Shown here: positions 43,009 through 52,114 of the stretch, piece after piece
Layout of the letters: every line of letters starts with the position of its first letter
Numbering within the stretch: the first letter of the stretch is position 1
DNA from: Candidatus Bipolaricaulis anaerobius
GTDB taxonomy: Bacteria; Bipolaricaulota; Bipolaricaulia; Bipolaricaulales; Bipolaricaulaceae
Reading direction: 5' to 3'
Length of the DNA: 64,000 nt
Assembly: GCF_900465355.1 (NCBI RefSeq)
Contig: NZ_LS483254.1
Coordinates: forward strand, 1,240,001 to 1,304,000
Notes under the pieces: model-generated
Database searches by the model: none
Told to the model about the DNA's origin: nothing
The model's input: only the letters and a program-made list of their open reading frames with translations
Program-made: the position numbers and the translations under genes

Positions 43009-44009
43009 TGGTAGTGCACCCGCCGCTGCGTGACCGTCATCTGGAAGATGGTGAGGACGAAGATGATGCCGAACAGGACCACCGAACCGGCGGCAGCGCG
43101 CCCAAGGTGCATCGTCGCGCTGTCGATGCGCCCCGACATCCGCAGGATGTAGTACACGATCGTCTCCGCGCTGCGGAGCGGCCCCGGTCCGTTGAAGAGG
43201 GTAATCACCTCCGTGAACACCTTGAACGAGCCGATGAGCGACATGATCAGTACGAAGAAGAGCTGCGGTGTCAAGAGGGGGACCGTCACATGAAGCCACG
43301 TCTGAAAACCGCTCGCCCCATCTACCTTCGCGGCATCGTAGTACTGCTGCTCGATATTCTGCATCCCGGCGAGGAGGATGATCGCGTGGTAGCCAACATA
43401 GTGCCACACGCTGAGGATGATGAGCGCCGGAATAGAATATCTCGGATCGTTAAGCCAGGCGATAGGATCGATGTGCACGAACGGCAACTTGTTGAGAAGC
43501 GACAGAAGGTAGTTGATGAGGCCGTAGTCCGCATTGTACATCCACCGCCACACCATGGCGATCGCCACGATCGGGCTGATGTAGGACAGGAAGAACGACG
43601 TCCGCGCGAACGATAGGAACCGCAGCCCCTTATTCAGGAGCGTCGCGACAAGGATCGCCAGGAACAACGTGACCGGGACGGTGATGATGACGTAGTAGAA
43701 CGTGTGCCACATGGCGCGCCAAAAGTACTTGTCGTTGAAGATGTAGCTGTAGTTAGCGAACCCGACGTAAGGTCGCGGCGGCAGAAGGCCCCACTTGAAC
43801 AAGCTGATGTAGAACGCGGAGAAGAAGGGATAGAAAACGAAAACGCCGAGGATGATCAGCGCAGGGAGGAGGTAGAGGTACGCCGTGCCGGACTCCCGCC
43901 ACAGGGCGGGATCCTTCCGGTACCAGCTGACCGGGTTCAGTGTCCCCCCCACCCGCTGCCAGAAGGGGAGCACCGGGCCCGCCCTCTCTTGTCCACTTCG
44001 ATCCGCCAT
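43005..44009 (-). CDS. Sugar ABC transporter permease (UgpA/MalF-like)
   Basis: The 334-residue membrane protein starts at ATG 44009. Six hydrophobic spans are visible (LYLLPALIILGVFVFYPFF first), and the EAA loop is YYDAAKVDGASGFQTWLHVTVPLLTP. It pairs with the permease at 45380 and the binding protein at 44077 to import an unknown sugar or glycerol-phosphate-like substrate. No ATPase is near; a shared MsmK/MalK-type ATPase is likely. Confidence 0.9.
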   Translation of the reverse strand: MADRSGQERAGPVLPFWQRVGGTLNPVSWYRKDPALWRESGTAYLYLLPALIILGVFVFYPFFSAFYISLFKWGLLPPRPYVGFANYSYIFNDKYFWRAMWHTFYYVIITVPVTLFLAILVATLLNKGLRFLSFARTSFFLSYISPIVAIAMVWRWMYNADYGLINYLLSLLNKLPFVHIDPIAWLNDPRYSIPALIILSVWHYVGYHAIILLAGMQNIEQQYYDAAKVDGASGFQTWLHVTVPLLTPQLFFVLIMSLIGSFKVFTEVITLFNGPGPLRSAETIVYYILRMSGRIDSATMHLGRAAAGSVVLFGIIFVLTIFQMTVTQRRVHYQ

Positions 44010-44076
44010 CGGTTCACCGTCCACCGCCAGCTCGCGAGGGGGACATGATCCCCCTCGCGAGCCAGCTCTTCCGTGG

Positions 44077-45300
44077 TTAGTACTCGAGCAAGGCCTCGAT
44101 CTCCTCGCACATCGCCCGCAGGCCGTCGAGGGGCGATACGGCGCCGCGCATGATCTCATCGAACTTGGTCGAGAGGACGGTGCGCATGTCGCCGTAGTTC
44201 GGGTGAAGGATCTGCGAGAACCCAAGGAGCATTTGGTCCGACATCGCTTGCTGGTACGGGTTCGCCGCCACGAACTCCTTCCACGCCGGGAGCTGGTACG
44301 CCGACTTGGTGACCGGCTGGTAGCCGCTCTTCATCGCCCAGTACGCGGTATTCTCCGGACGAAGGAGGAAGCGGGCGAGGAGCACCGCCGCATCCTTCTG
44401 GGCCTGGGTCTGGTTCGGGGTGTTGAAGACGGCAAGGTTCGTGCCCTGGATCATCGAACTGCGGTTGACCGGCCCAGCGGGGAGCATCGCCACGCCGAGC
44501 GTGTACCCAGCGTTCGTAGCCGCCTTGCTGTTGTAGGGGTACCCCGCTGAGGTGTCGATGAACATCGCGACCTTGCCCATGTGGTCGCTGATGTATTCGG
44601 CGGTGACGAATGTGTAGGGAATGAGCCGTCCGCAGAACTCAACCGCCGTTATGCCCGGCTCCTCACAGAGCGTGACCGCCGTCCAGTCGTCGTTCAGGAT
44701 CGAGCCGCCGGCCTGGTCGAGGAACACCAGGAACTGCTCGGGGTTCGCCGCTGGGCGCAGCGCCGTCCCGTACCGATCGATCTTCCCATCCCCGTCCAGA
44801 TCCACGGTGAGCGCCTTCGCGAGGTCGTAGAACTCCCCCCACGTCGTGGGCGGGTTCGGGATAAGATCAGCGTTGTAGTACAGGACCATGATCGACTTGT
44901 TGAACGGGACCGTCGTCAGGACACCGTTGTACGTGTTGCTCGGGACGAGTCCGTCAATGATGTCGGCGATCTCCTCCGCCGTCATGTGGGGCCCGATCGG
45001 ATAAAGAAGGGACTGGATCGGGGTAACCCAGTTCTCGTAGACCTGGGCGATCGTCGGCAGGTTGCCGGCGGCGACCGCCGCGTTGATCTTGCCCTGCAGC
45101 GCGCTGTAGGACCCCTGATAGGTCAAGTTCACCGTGATGTACGGGTACTCCGCCATGAAATCATCCACCAGTTTCTGGAGGTTGGGCTGGTGGCCCGAGC
45201 TCATCGCGTGCCAGAAATCAATGGTGACCGGCTCGTTCGCCGCGAGGGCGACCGTGCCGAGAAGGAGACCCAACAAACCTACAACCATCTTGCGCAGCAT
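44077..45300 (-). CDS. Sugar ABC transporter substrate-binding protein (UgpB-like)
   Basis: The 407-residue protein has a signal peptide (MLRKMVVGLLGLLLGTVALA) and the family 1 solute-binding fold: VTIDFWHAMSSGHQPNLQKLVDDF, YENWVTPIQSLLYPIG, NKSIMVLYYNADLI, WGEFYDLAKALT. The layout resembles glycerol-3-phosphate or oligosaccharide binders. No lipobox is seen. It sits between the two permease genes, an unusual order. Confidence 0.9.
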   Translation of the reverse strand: MLRKMVVGLLGLLLGTVALAANEPVTIDFWHAMSSGHQPNLQKLVDDFMAEYPYITVNLTYQGSYSALQGKINAAVAAGNLPTIAQVYENWVTPIQSLLYPIGPHMTAEEIADIIDGLVPSNTYNGVLTTVPFNKSIMVLYYNADLIPNPPTTWGEFYDLAKALTVDLDGDGKIDRYGTALRPAANPEQFLVFLDQAGGSILNDDWTAVTLCEEPGITAVEFCGRLIPYTFVTAEYISDHMGKVAMFIDTSAGYPYNSKAATNAGYTLGVAMLPAGPVNRSSMIQGTNLAVFNTPNQTQAQKDAAVLLARFLLRPENTAYWAMKSGYQPVTKSAYQLPAWKEFVAANPYQQAMSDQMLLGFSQILHPNYGDMRTVLSTKFDEIMRGAVSPLDGLRAMCEEIEALLEY

Positions 45301-45379
45301 GTTCCCTCCTTGGTTACGTGCGGTCCATCACCGAATCCACGATCTGACCTTTGGAGATCACCTCCTTTGTTCGCAGCCA

Positions 45380-46159
45380 TCACTTGATCCCCGTCCTCGC
45401 CACGCCCTGGATGAACTGCTTCTGGGTGAAGAAAAACAGGATGAGAATCGGAACGATGGCCATCACCGAGGCAGCCATGAGAAGGTGGTAGGCCGTCCCG
45501 ATGTCGCTGCTGAACGTCATCAACCCGACCGGGACCGTGCGCATGGACGCCGAGTTCGTCATCAAGAGCACCCACTGGAAGGAGTTCCAGCTCCCGAGGA
45601 ACTTGAACAGGGCCACCGTGAGGATCGCGGGCTTGGAAAGGGGCACGATGACGCGCCACAGGTAGCGGAGGCGCGAGCAGCCATCGATGCGCGCCGCGTC
45701 CCATAGCTCGTCCGGGATCGACCGGAAGAACTGACGGAGGAGGAAGATCCCGAACACGGACACAATCCAGGGGATGATCAACCCTTCGTACCGATCGAGC
45801 CAGCCGAGCCGCGTCAGCGTAACGTAGTTCGGCACGAGGAGCATCTCCCCCGGGATCATCAGCGTACCGAGGAAGATCGCGAACAGGACGTCCTTCCCGA
45901 TGAAACGCATCTTCGCAAACGCGTAGGCAGCGAGGATCGTCGTGATGACCTCGCCGATCGTGCACATGATGGCGATGAAGAAGCTGTTGAAGAAGTAGCG
46001 GCCGAACGGCGCCATATTCCAGGCCACAACGTAGTTCTCCCACTGAGGCTCGGGGGGGATCCACTGGGGCGGCATCCGCATCGCGCCCGCCTCCGTCTTG
46101 AGCGAGGTCGTCACCATCCAGAAGAACGGCAAGAGCATGATGGCGCAGCCCACCGCCAT
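45380..46159 (-). CDS. Sugar ABC transporter permease (UgpE/MalG-like), start possibly at CTG 46231
   Basis: The 259-residue reading begins in the middle of transmembrane helix 1 (MAVGCAIMLLPFFWMV), so the true start is upstream. The frame is open to a CTG at 46231, preceded by AGGAGG; that adds LAPKGSDTRYLVRRGAYRGLLYFL, a normal MalG-type N-terminus. The EAA loop is LWDAARIDGCSRLRYLWRVIVPLSKP. First gene of the transporter unit. Confidence 0.88.
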   Translation of the reverse strand: MAVGCAIMLLPFFWMVTTSLKTEAGAMRMPPQWIPPEPQWENYVVAWNMAPFGRYFFNSFFIAIMCTIGEVITTILAAYAFAKMRFIGKDVLFAIFLGTLMIPGEMLLVPNYVTLTRLGWLDRYEGLIIPWIVSVFGIFLLRQFFRSIPDELWDAARIDGCSRLRYLWRVIVPLSKPAILTVALFKFLGSWNSFQWVLLMTNSASMRTVPVGLMTFSSDIGTAYHLLMAASVMAIVPILILFFFTQKQFIQGVARTGIK

Positions 46160-46351
46160 GAGGAAGTAGAGGAGCCCCCGGTAGGCTCCCCGGCGGACCA
46201 GGTAGCGGGTGTCGGACCCCTTGGGTGCCAGCGTTCCTCCTCTGCCTCGCCCCGATACGCGGGACGGGAGTATAGCGAGGGGGGTCGTGATCGGTCAACG
46301 GAGGGTGCAGCACATGCGGGCTCGCGGTAAACTCGGAATCGGAGGTGGACG

Positions 46352-49237
46352 ATGCGCGTCGTGATGACCGTGAGTGCCCTACTCCTTGCTGTAACCCTGG
46401 TTGGCTTGCCCAAAGGACCCCTCAACGTGGCGATCGTGTGGCATCAGCACCAGCCCTTGTACTGGAACCGCCTCACCGGCGAGTACGAGCTCCCCTGGGT
46501 GCGGGTCCACGGGGTCCAAGAGTACCTCGACTCCCCGCGGATCCTCCGCGAGCACCCCGGGGTCGAGGTCACCTACAACCTCCAGCCGAGCCTCCTCTGG
46601 CAGCTTTCGGACTACGTGGAGATCACCGAGGAGGAGCGGGAGAAGGGGGGCCTCTACCAGTACATCGGGGCGGTGGATAACCACCTCAACTGGACCTGGA
46701 AGCTCGTCACCGACCCGGGGTCGATCACCCCTGAGGAGCGGGCGGCGATGCAGGACCAGTTCTTCTGGATCAACGGGTACATGCTCCGTCCCGGCGGGAA
46801 GTATTACGACCCCCGCTATGCCGAGCTCAACCAGCTCAAGGGGGAGCGAACCCTCACCGACGAGGAGCTCCTCGATGCAGCGGGGCTGTTCCTCCTGTGG
46901 CAGATCTCCCCTGAGCTCCACGACGAGCTCGGGCTTCCGGACCTCCGGGGGAAGTCCGGGTTCACCCAAGAGGACGTCGTCCGGTTGATCCAAGCCCAGC
47001 ACGAGGTGCTCACCCGGGTGGTGGAGGCCTACCGGGAGGCGCGAGAACTCGGAGCCGAGCTCATCACGAGCCCGTTCTACCACCCGATCCTCCCCCTCTT
47101 GGCGGAACGGGGGTGGGAAGAAGACATCCTCGGCCAGCTCGCCCGGGCCCAAGCCCAGCACCAAGCTCTGTTCGGCGCGAAGGCGGTGGGGGTGTGGCCG
47201 CCGGAACAAGCCGTCTCGGAGCGGGCGGTGGAGCTCCTCGGGGAGGCGGGGTTCACCTGGACTGTGGCCGACGAGTGGACGCTCGCCGCGGCGCTCGGTC
47301 GCACCCCCAACCGGGACGAGCTCACCCGGCCGTGGCGGTTCGGGAACATGACGATCCTGTTCCGGGACCACGACATCTCCGACAAGATCAGCTTCGCCTA
47401 CGGGAACAAGCCGACCGCTGAGGCGGTCTCGGACCTCCTGGCCGAGATCCGCAGCTACTGGGAGGCCCTCGCCTCACCGGAGGAGCACGTCCTCGTGATC
47501 GCCCTCGACGGGGAGAACTGGATGTTCATGGCCGGGTACCCGGACAACGGCCGGGAGTTCCTTCGTTCTCTCTACCAGTCGTTCCGCGAGGCGGAGTGGA
47601 TCAACACCGTGACCCCGGGAGGGTTCGTGGCCTGCCACCCCGCCGTTGCGGAGATCCCTTCCGTTCCCACCGGGTCCTGGGCCGGCGACCTCTCCACCTG
47701 GCGCGGGGAGCCGGAGGAGGACGAGGCGTGGGAGCGGTTGGGCCAAGCCAGGGAGGCGGTGTTCGCCGATGATCCCAACCCCGCCGCCCTAGACGCCCTG
47801 TATGCCGCTGAGGGGTCGGACTGGTTCTGGTGGTATGGGGCAGATCAGGACTCCGGAACGGATGACCTCTACGACTGGCTCATGAAGGCCCACCTCGTGG
47901 GCGCCTACCGGGCGGTGGGGTACGCGGATGCGGACATCCCCACCGTCCTCTCCCTCCGGTTGAGGATCCCGATCACGGCGAGCCTGGGGGAGGCCAAGCC
48001 GGCGGTGGACGGCCGCGTCACGGACCCCGGCGAGTGGGCGGAGGCAGTGGCGGTGCCCGGGCAGGGTTCAATCCGCGCCGCCGCGTTCGCGTACGGGGAA
48101 TCCTCCCTCTACGTGCGCGCCGATCTCGATCCTTCCCCGCGGGATCTCTCCGGAACCGAGACCAAGCTCGTCCTCTACGCCACGGGGAAGCCGGGGGAGA
48201 AGGCAAACGTCGTCACTCGCCACAGCGGCGAACCCCTCGGGTTCCCCCTCGTCTCGGCCGTCGAGCTCGACCTGGCCAAGGTGAAGGCGGACGGCTCGGG
48301 GTACGTGTTCCGCTACGCTGCGGACGGGATGGGGCGCTGGCGGCTCGCCTCGCCCGTGCGCACCCTCACCTCCCGCGTCGCTCACCTGGACGAGGTCATC
48401 GAGTTTCAGATCCCGTTCGAGGAGCTGGGGGTGGAGCCGGGACAGGGCTTGGTCCTCGCCCTCGCGCTCGAGCAAGCAGGGGAGCTCCTCGGGATCGCTC
48501 CGGAACGGCCCCTCGAGGCACGGATCCCGACCCTCGTCCAGGGGGTCGAGGTGTGGGCGATGGAGGACCCGGCAGGCGATGACCACGGGATAGGGACGTA
48601 CGTCTACCCCCTCAACAGCGTCTTCGCCGAGCCCGGGCTGTTCGACCTCCTCCGCTACGCAATCTACGACGCGGCCGATCGCTGGCAGCTTACGTTCGAG
48701 TTCCCCACCCTCCCCAACCCGTGGAACGGGCCGCATGGCTTCTCCCACCCCATCCTCTACCTGTACCTCGACGTCGCCCCTGGCGGCCGGACCGATGCCC
48801 ACGAGGAGGGGAAGGCCGCCCAGGTGGCGTTCGACCCCGATCATCCGTGGGACTGTTTTGTGAAGGTAGCGGGGTGGCCCGCCTACGGTCGGCACCTGTG
48901 GCTGTCGAGCGGGGAGGGACCGTTCCTCATCGAGGTGGCGAGCGACCCCAAGCGGGGACGGATCATCGTCACCATCCCCAAGACGCTCCTTCCCGAGATC
49001 CGGGGCTGGCATTATGTCCTCGTCGGCTCCCAGGACGGCTACGGCGCCAACCACCTCCGCCCGATCAGGGTGGCGGCCGGGGAGTGGACCGGCGGCGGCT
49101 GTCCGGATCCCCTGTGGGCGCCCCAGATCTACGATTACCTCGCCCCAGCGGGGACCTCCCAAGAGGTCCTCCTCGCCGGGTACGATGGGGCCGAGCAGAG
49201 GTACACTGTGCTTCGACCTATTGCCGTCGCGTTCTAA
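46352..49237 (+). CDS. Secreted GH57 alpha-glucan hydrolase with C-terminal glucodextranase-type modules
   Basis: The 961-residue protein starts at ATG 46352 after GGAGGTGG and has a signal peptide. The GH57 core shows VAIVWHQHQPLY (HQHQP motif), AVGVWPPEQAVS (nucleophile Glu), and VLVIALDGENWM (acid/base region), followed by SDWFWWYGADQDS. Residues about 560-960 hold two beta modules (DGRVTDPGEWAEAV, PLNSVFAEPGLFDLLRYAIYDAADRWQLTFEF), like the C-terminal sugar-binding modules of glucodextranase and amylopullulanase. It lies upstream of malEFG, fitting starch or glycogen breakdown outside the cytoplasm. Confidence 0.92.
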   Translation: MRVVMTVSALLLAVTLVGLPKGPLNVAIVWHQHQPLYWNRLTGEYELPWVRVHGVQEYLDSPRILREHPGVEVTYNLQPSLLWQLSDYVEITEEEREKGGLYQYIGAVDNHLNWTWKLVTDPGSITPEERAAMQDQFFWINGYMLRPGGKYYDPRYAELNQLKGERTLTDEELLDAAGLFLLWQISPELHDELGLPDLRGKSGFTQEDVVRLIQAQHEVLTRVVEAYREARELGAELITSPFYHPILPLLAERGWEEDILGQLARAQAQHQALFGAKAVGVWPPEQAVSERAVELLGEAGFTWTVADEWTLAAALGRTPNRDELTRPWRFGNMTILFRDHDISDKISFAYGNKPTAEAVSDLLAEIRSYWEALASPEEHVLVIALDGENWMFMAGYPDNGREFLRSLYQSFREAEWINTVTPGGFVACHPAVAEIPSVPTGSWAGDLSTWRGEPEEDEAWERLGQAREAVFADDPNPAALDALYAAEGSDWFWWYGADQDSGTDDLYDWLMKAHLVGAYRAVGYADADIPTVLSLRLRIPITASLGEAKPAVDGRVTDPGEWAEAVAVPGQGSIRAAAFAYGESSLYVRADLDPSPRDLSGTETKLVLYATGKPGEKANVVTRHSGEPLGFPLVSAVELDLAKVKADGSGYVFRYAADGMGRWRLASPVRTLTSRVAHLDEVIEFQIPFEELGVEPGQGLVLALALEQAGELLGIAPERPLEARIPTLVQGVEVWAMEDPAGDDHGIGTYVYPLNSVFAEPGLFDLLRYAIYDAADRWQLTFEFPTLPNPWNGPHGFSHPILYLYLDVAPGGRTDAHEEGKAAQVAFDPDHPWDCFVKVAGWPAYGRHLWLSSGEGPFLIEVASDPKRGRIIVTIPKTLLPEIRGWHYVLVGSQDGYGANHLRPIRVAAGEWTGGGCPDPLWAPQIYDYLAPAGTSQEVLLAGYDGAEQRYTVLRPIAVAF

Positions 49238-49316
49238 GGAGGTGAGACCGGAACCGACATCGTGGTTCGACAACGGTGATCCATCAAGCTAGATCGAGTG
49301 AACAAAGGAGGTCAAC

Positions 49317-50519
49317 ATGCGGAAACTTGTAGGGATACTGATGGCACTGACGGTGGGGCTGGTAGCGTTCGCCCAGGCCCCGAAGCTTGTGATCTGGGCC
49401 GACGACACGCGGGCCCCCGTGCTGCGGGACATCGCGGGGGAGTTCGCGGCGACGACCGGGGTTGAGGTCGAGGTCGTCGAGATCGCGTACGACCAGATCC
49501 GAGGCCAGTTCATCACCGCAGCACCGACGGGGCAGGGCCCCGACATCATCGTCGGCGCCCACGACTGGGTGGGGGAGCTCGCCGCGAACGGGCTCCTGGA
49601 GCCGATCAACTTCGGACCGAAGCTCGCCGAGTTCAGCGCGCCGGCCGTCCAGGCGTTCTCCTACGGCGGGCAGAACTACGGCGTCCCCCAGGGGACGGAG
49701 AACATCGCCATCATCTACAACAAGGCCCTCGTTCCGGAGATGCCGGAGACGTGGGATGAGCTCCTAGAGTTCGCGCGCGAGATCACAGACCCGACGAAGC
49801 CGATGTACGCGCTTGTCTTCCAGAACGGGCCGGATCCGTACCACTGGTTCCCGATGCTGTCCGCGTGCGGGGGCTACGTGTTCGGGACGAACCCCGATGG
49901 TTCCCTCAACCCGTGCGACGTCGGGCTGGCCAACGAAGGGGCCCTGCGCGGGGCGCAGCTGTTCGCGGACATGATCGCCGAGGGGCTCCTCCCGTCCGGC
50001 GTCAGCTGGGACACGATGCGCGCCCTGTTCTTCGGCGGGAACGCGGCGATGGTCATCTCCGGACCGTGGCTCGTGGCGGACACGGTGGCAGCAGGGATCG
50101 ACTATGGCATCGCCATGATCCCCTCCATTCGCTGCGCGGATGGGAGCTACGGGGTGCCCAAGCCGTTCATCGGCGTGCAGGGGTTCATGGTGAGCTCGTT
50201 CAGCCAGAACAAGATCCTCGCCCTTGACTTCCTCCTCAACTACGTGGCGACCACGGACACGATGCTCGCCCTCTACGAGCGGAACCCGCGGCCGCCGGCC
50301 CATCTGCCGACGTTCGAGATCGTGTCGAGCGATCCGGACATCGCCGCGTGGGGCCTACAAGGTCAGTACGGGGTCCCCATGCCGAACATCCCGGAGATGG
50401 CGTCGGTGTGGGGAGCATGGTCCGATGCTCAGAGCCTGATCGCCAACGGCCAGGCCACACCTGAGCAAGCGTTGCAGGAAGCGGTCGCGAAGATCAAGGC
50501 CGCCCTCAAGTGTGAGTAG
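49317..50519 (+). CDS. malE: Maltose/maltodextrin-binding protein MalE
   Basis: The 400-residue protein starts at ATG 49317 after AAAGGAGGT and has a signal peptide (MRKLVGILMALTVGLVAFA). The fold is MalE-like: LVIWADDTRAPVLRDIAGEFAATTGVEVEV, GPDIIVGAHDWVGELAANGLLEPI, YGVPQGTENIAIIYNKALVPEMPETWDEL, WGAWSDAQSLIANGQATPEQAL. It delivers maltodextrins to MalFG. Confidence 0.94.
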   Translation: MRKLVGILMALTVGLVAFAQAPKLVIWADDTRAPVLRDIAGEFAATTGVEVEVVEIAYDQIRGQFITAAPTGQGPDIIVGAHDWVGELAANGLLEPINFGPKLAEFSAPAVQAFSYGGQNYGVPQGTENIAIIYNKALVPEMPETWDELLEFAREITDPTKPMYALVFQNGPDPYHWFPMLSACGGYVFGTNPDGSLNPCDVGLANEGALRGAQLFADMIAEGLLPSGVSWDTMRALFFGGNAAMVISGPWLVADTVAAGIDYGIAMIPSIRCADGSYGVPKPFIGVQGFMVSSFSQNKILALDFLLNYVATTDTMLALYERNPRPPAHLPTFEIVSSDPDIAAWGLQGQYGVPMPNIPEMASVWGAWSDAQSLIANGQATPEQALQEAVAKIKAALKCE

Positions 50520-50529
50520 GTGAACCCAC

Positions 50530-50554
50530 GGGGGGCAGCCCGGGGCTGCCCCCC
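50530..50554 (+). terminator. Strong hairpin between malE and malF
   Basis: Arms GGGGGGCAGCC (50530-50540) and GGCTGCCCCCC (50544-50554) with a CGG loop form an 11-bp stem. There is no T-tract. It is well placed to protect malE mRNA 3' ends and attenuate malFG, keeping binding protein in excess. Confidence 0.6.
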
Positions 50555-50563
50555 GCTTCCCCC

Positions 50564-52114
50564 ATGAACGGGCGGTCCCTCCTCACCCAGGGGCTCAAGT
50601 ACGGGTTCGTCGCCCTCCTCGACGCGGCCGCTCTATGGGCCGTGATCGCCCTCCTCTTCCGCGGCGATTACATCCTCCTCGCCGTCCTCGGGATCGGCAC
50701 CCTCGTCCTCAACTTCGTCATCCTTTCCCGCCGGGCGTACCCGCTGCGGTTCCTCCTCCCCGGGCTCGTATTCCTGTTCGCGATGGTCGTGTACCCGATC
50801 GGGTACACGGTGAACGTCTCCCTGACCAACCTCCAGACGGGAAACCTCCTCACCAAAGCCCAGGTCATCGCCCAGCTCGAGGGCCGCTACTACCTCCCCC
50901 CTCAGCCGGAGACGTTCACGTTCTGGGCGTTCCGCAACGCGCAGGGGGAGCTCGCGCTGCTCCTCACGTCAAGCGATGGCCGCACGTTCCTCTCTCAGGG
51001 GAACGAGCTCGTCCCAGTGGACCTCTCCGACCCGCGGTTCGTGCGGGGAGAGGACGGGACGGTGATCTCGTTCGATGGCTACACGCGGCTCACCCTCCCC
51101 GAGGTTTACCAGTCCCTGGGCGCCTTGGAGGCGCTCGACCTGCGGTGGGGGGAGGCACACGTGCGGCTGACGAGCGTCCGGGAGTTCGGGACGTTCCTGC
51201 GGAAGTACCAGTACCTTCCCGACCAGGATGCGATACTGGACCTGGAAACGAACGCCACGTACTACACCAAGGAGGGGTACTTCACCTCGCCCGAGGGGGT
51301 TCGCATCGAGCCCGGGTTCCAGATCTACGTGGGGTTCCGGAACTACCTCGACGTCCTCACCAACCCCGGCATCCGTGCCGACTTCACCCGTGTGTTCGGC
51401 TGGACGTTGGCGTGGTCGTTCCTGAGCGTGTTCTTCAGCTTCGCGGTCGGCCTCGGGCTCGCCTACCTCCTCAACGACCCCTACGTGCGGGGCCGGTTTG
51501 TCTACCGCTCGCTCCTCATCATCCCCTATGCGATGCCCGCGTTCATCTCCGCCCTCGTGTGGGCGGGGCTGTTCAACACCGACCTCGGGGTCATCAACCG
51601 CGTCCTCGGGGACCTGTTTGGGGTGAAGGTGCGCTGGTTGCAGGACCCGATGTGGGCTCGGACGGCGCTGATCTTCATCAACGTCTGGTTGACTTACCCG
51701 TACATGATGATCGTCTCGCTGGGGGCGTTGCAGAGCATCTCCCAGGAGCTGTTCGAAGCGGCGCGGGTGGATGGAGCCACGAGCTGGCAGAGGTTCTGGC
51801 GGATCACGATGCCCCTCCTCTGGGTGAGCGTAGCCCCGCTCCTCATCGGTTCCTTCGCGTTCACGTTCAACAATTTCACCATCATCTGGCTTGTCACCGC
51901 GGGACGACCGGCCGTGCTCGGCGCGGCCACCCCTGCCGGGGCCACGGACATCCTCATCTCCTGGACCTACCGCCTCGCGTTCGAGGGGGAGCGCGGGAAC
52001 CAGCTGGGGCTGGCATCGGCGGTGTCGATCATCATCTTCATCATCATCGCCGTGATCAGCGCAGTGAACTTCCGGTTCACCCGCGCGCTGGAGGATGTGA
52101 GCCGCAGTGTATAG
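50564..52114 (+). CDS. malF: Maltodextrin ABC transporter permease MalF
   Basis: The 516-residue protein has an N-terminal set of spans, a large non-cytoplasmic insertion (residues about 85-265, compare the MalF P2 loop), then the core spans and EAA loop LFEAARVDGATSWQRFWRITMPLL. No Shine-Dalgarno sequence is evident before ATG 50564, just after the hairpin. Overlaps malG by 8 nt. Confidence 0.94.
   Translation: MNGRSLLTQGLKYGFVALLDAAALWAVIALLFRGDYILLAVLGIGTLVLNFVILSRRAYPLRFLLPGLVFLFAMVVYPIGYTVNVSLTNLQTGNLLTKAQVIAQLEGRYYLPPQPETFTFWAFRNAQGELALLLTSSDGRTFLSQGNELVPVDLSDPRFVRGEDGTVISFDGYTRLTLPEVYQSLGALEALDLRWGEAHVRLTSVREFGTFLRKYQYLPDQDAILDLETNATYYTKEGYFTSPEGVRIEPGFQIYVGFRNYLDVLTNPGIRADFTRVFGWTLAWSFLSVFFSFAVGLGLAYLLNDPYVRGRFVYRSLLIIPYAMPAFISALVWAGLFNTDLGVINRVLGDLFGVKVRWLQDPMWARTALIFINVWLTYPYMMIVSLGALQSISQELFEAARVDGATSWQRFWRITMPLLWVSVAPLLIGSFAFTFNNFTIIWLVTAGRPAVLGAATPAGATDILISWTYRLAFEGERGNQLGLASAVSIIIFIIIAVISAVNFRFTRALEDVSRSV

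Noticed and set aside
49238-49291. 16-codon ORF after the GH57 gene with an AAGGAGGTGAG sequence
   Set aside because: The AAGGAGGTGAG runs into the would-be GTG with no room for normal spacing, and the peptide is unrecognised and very short.
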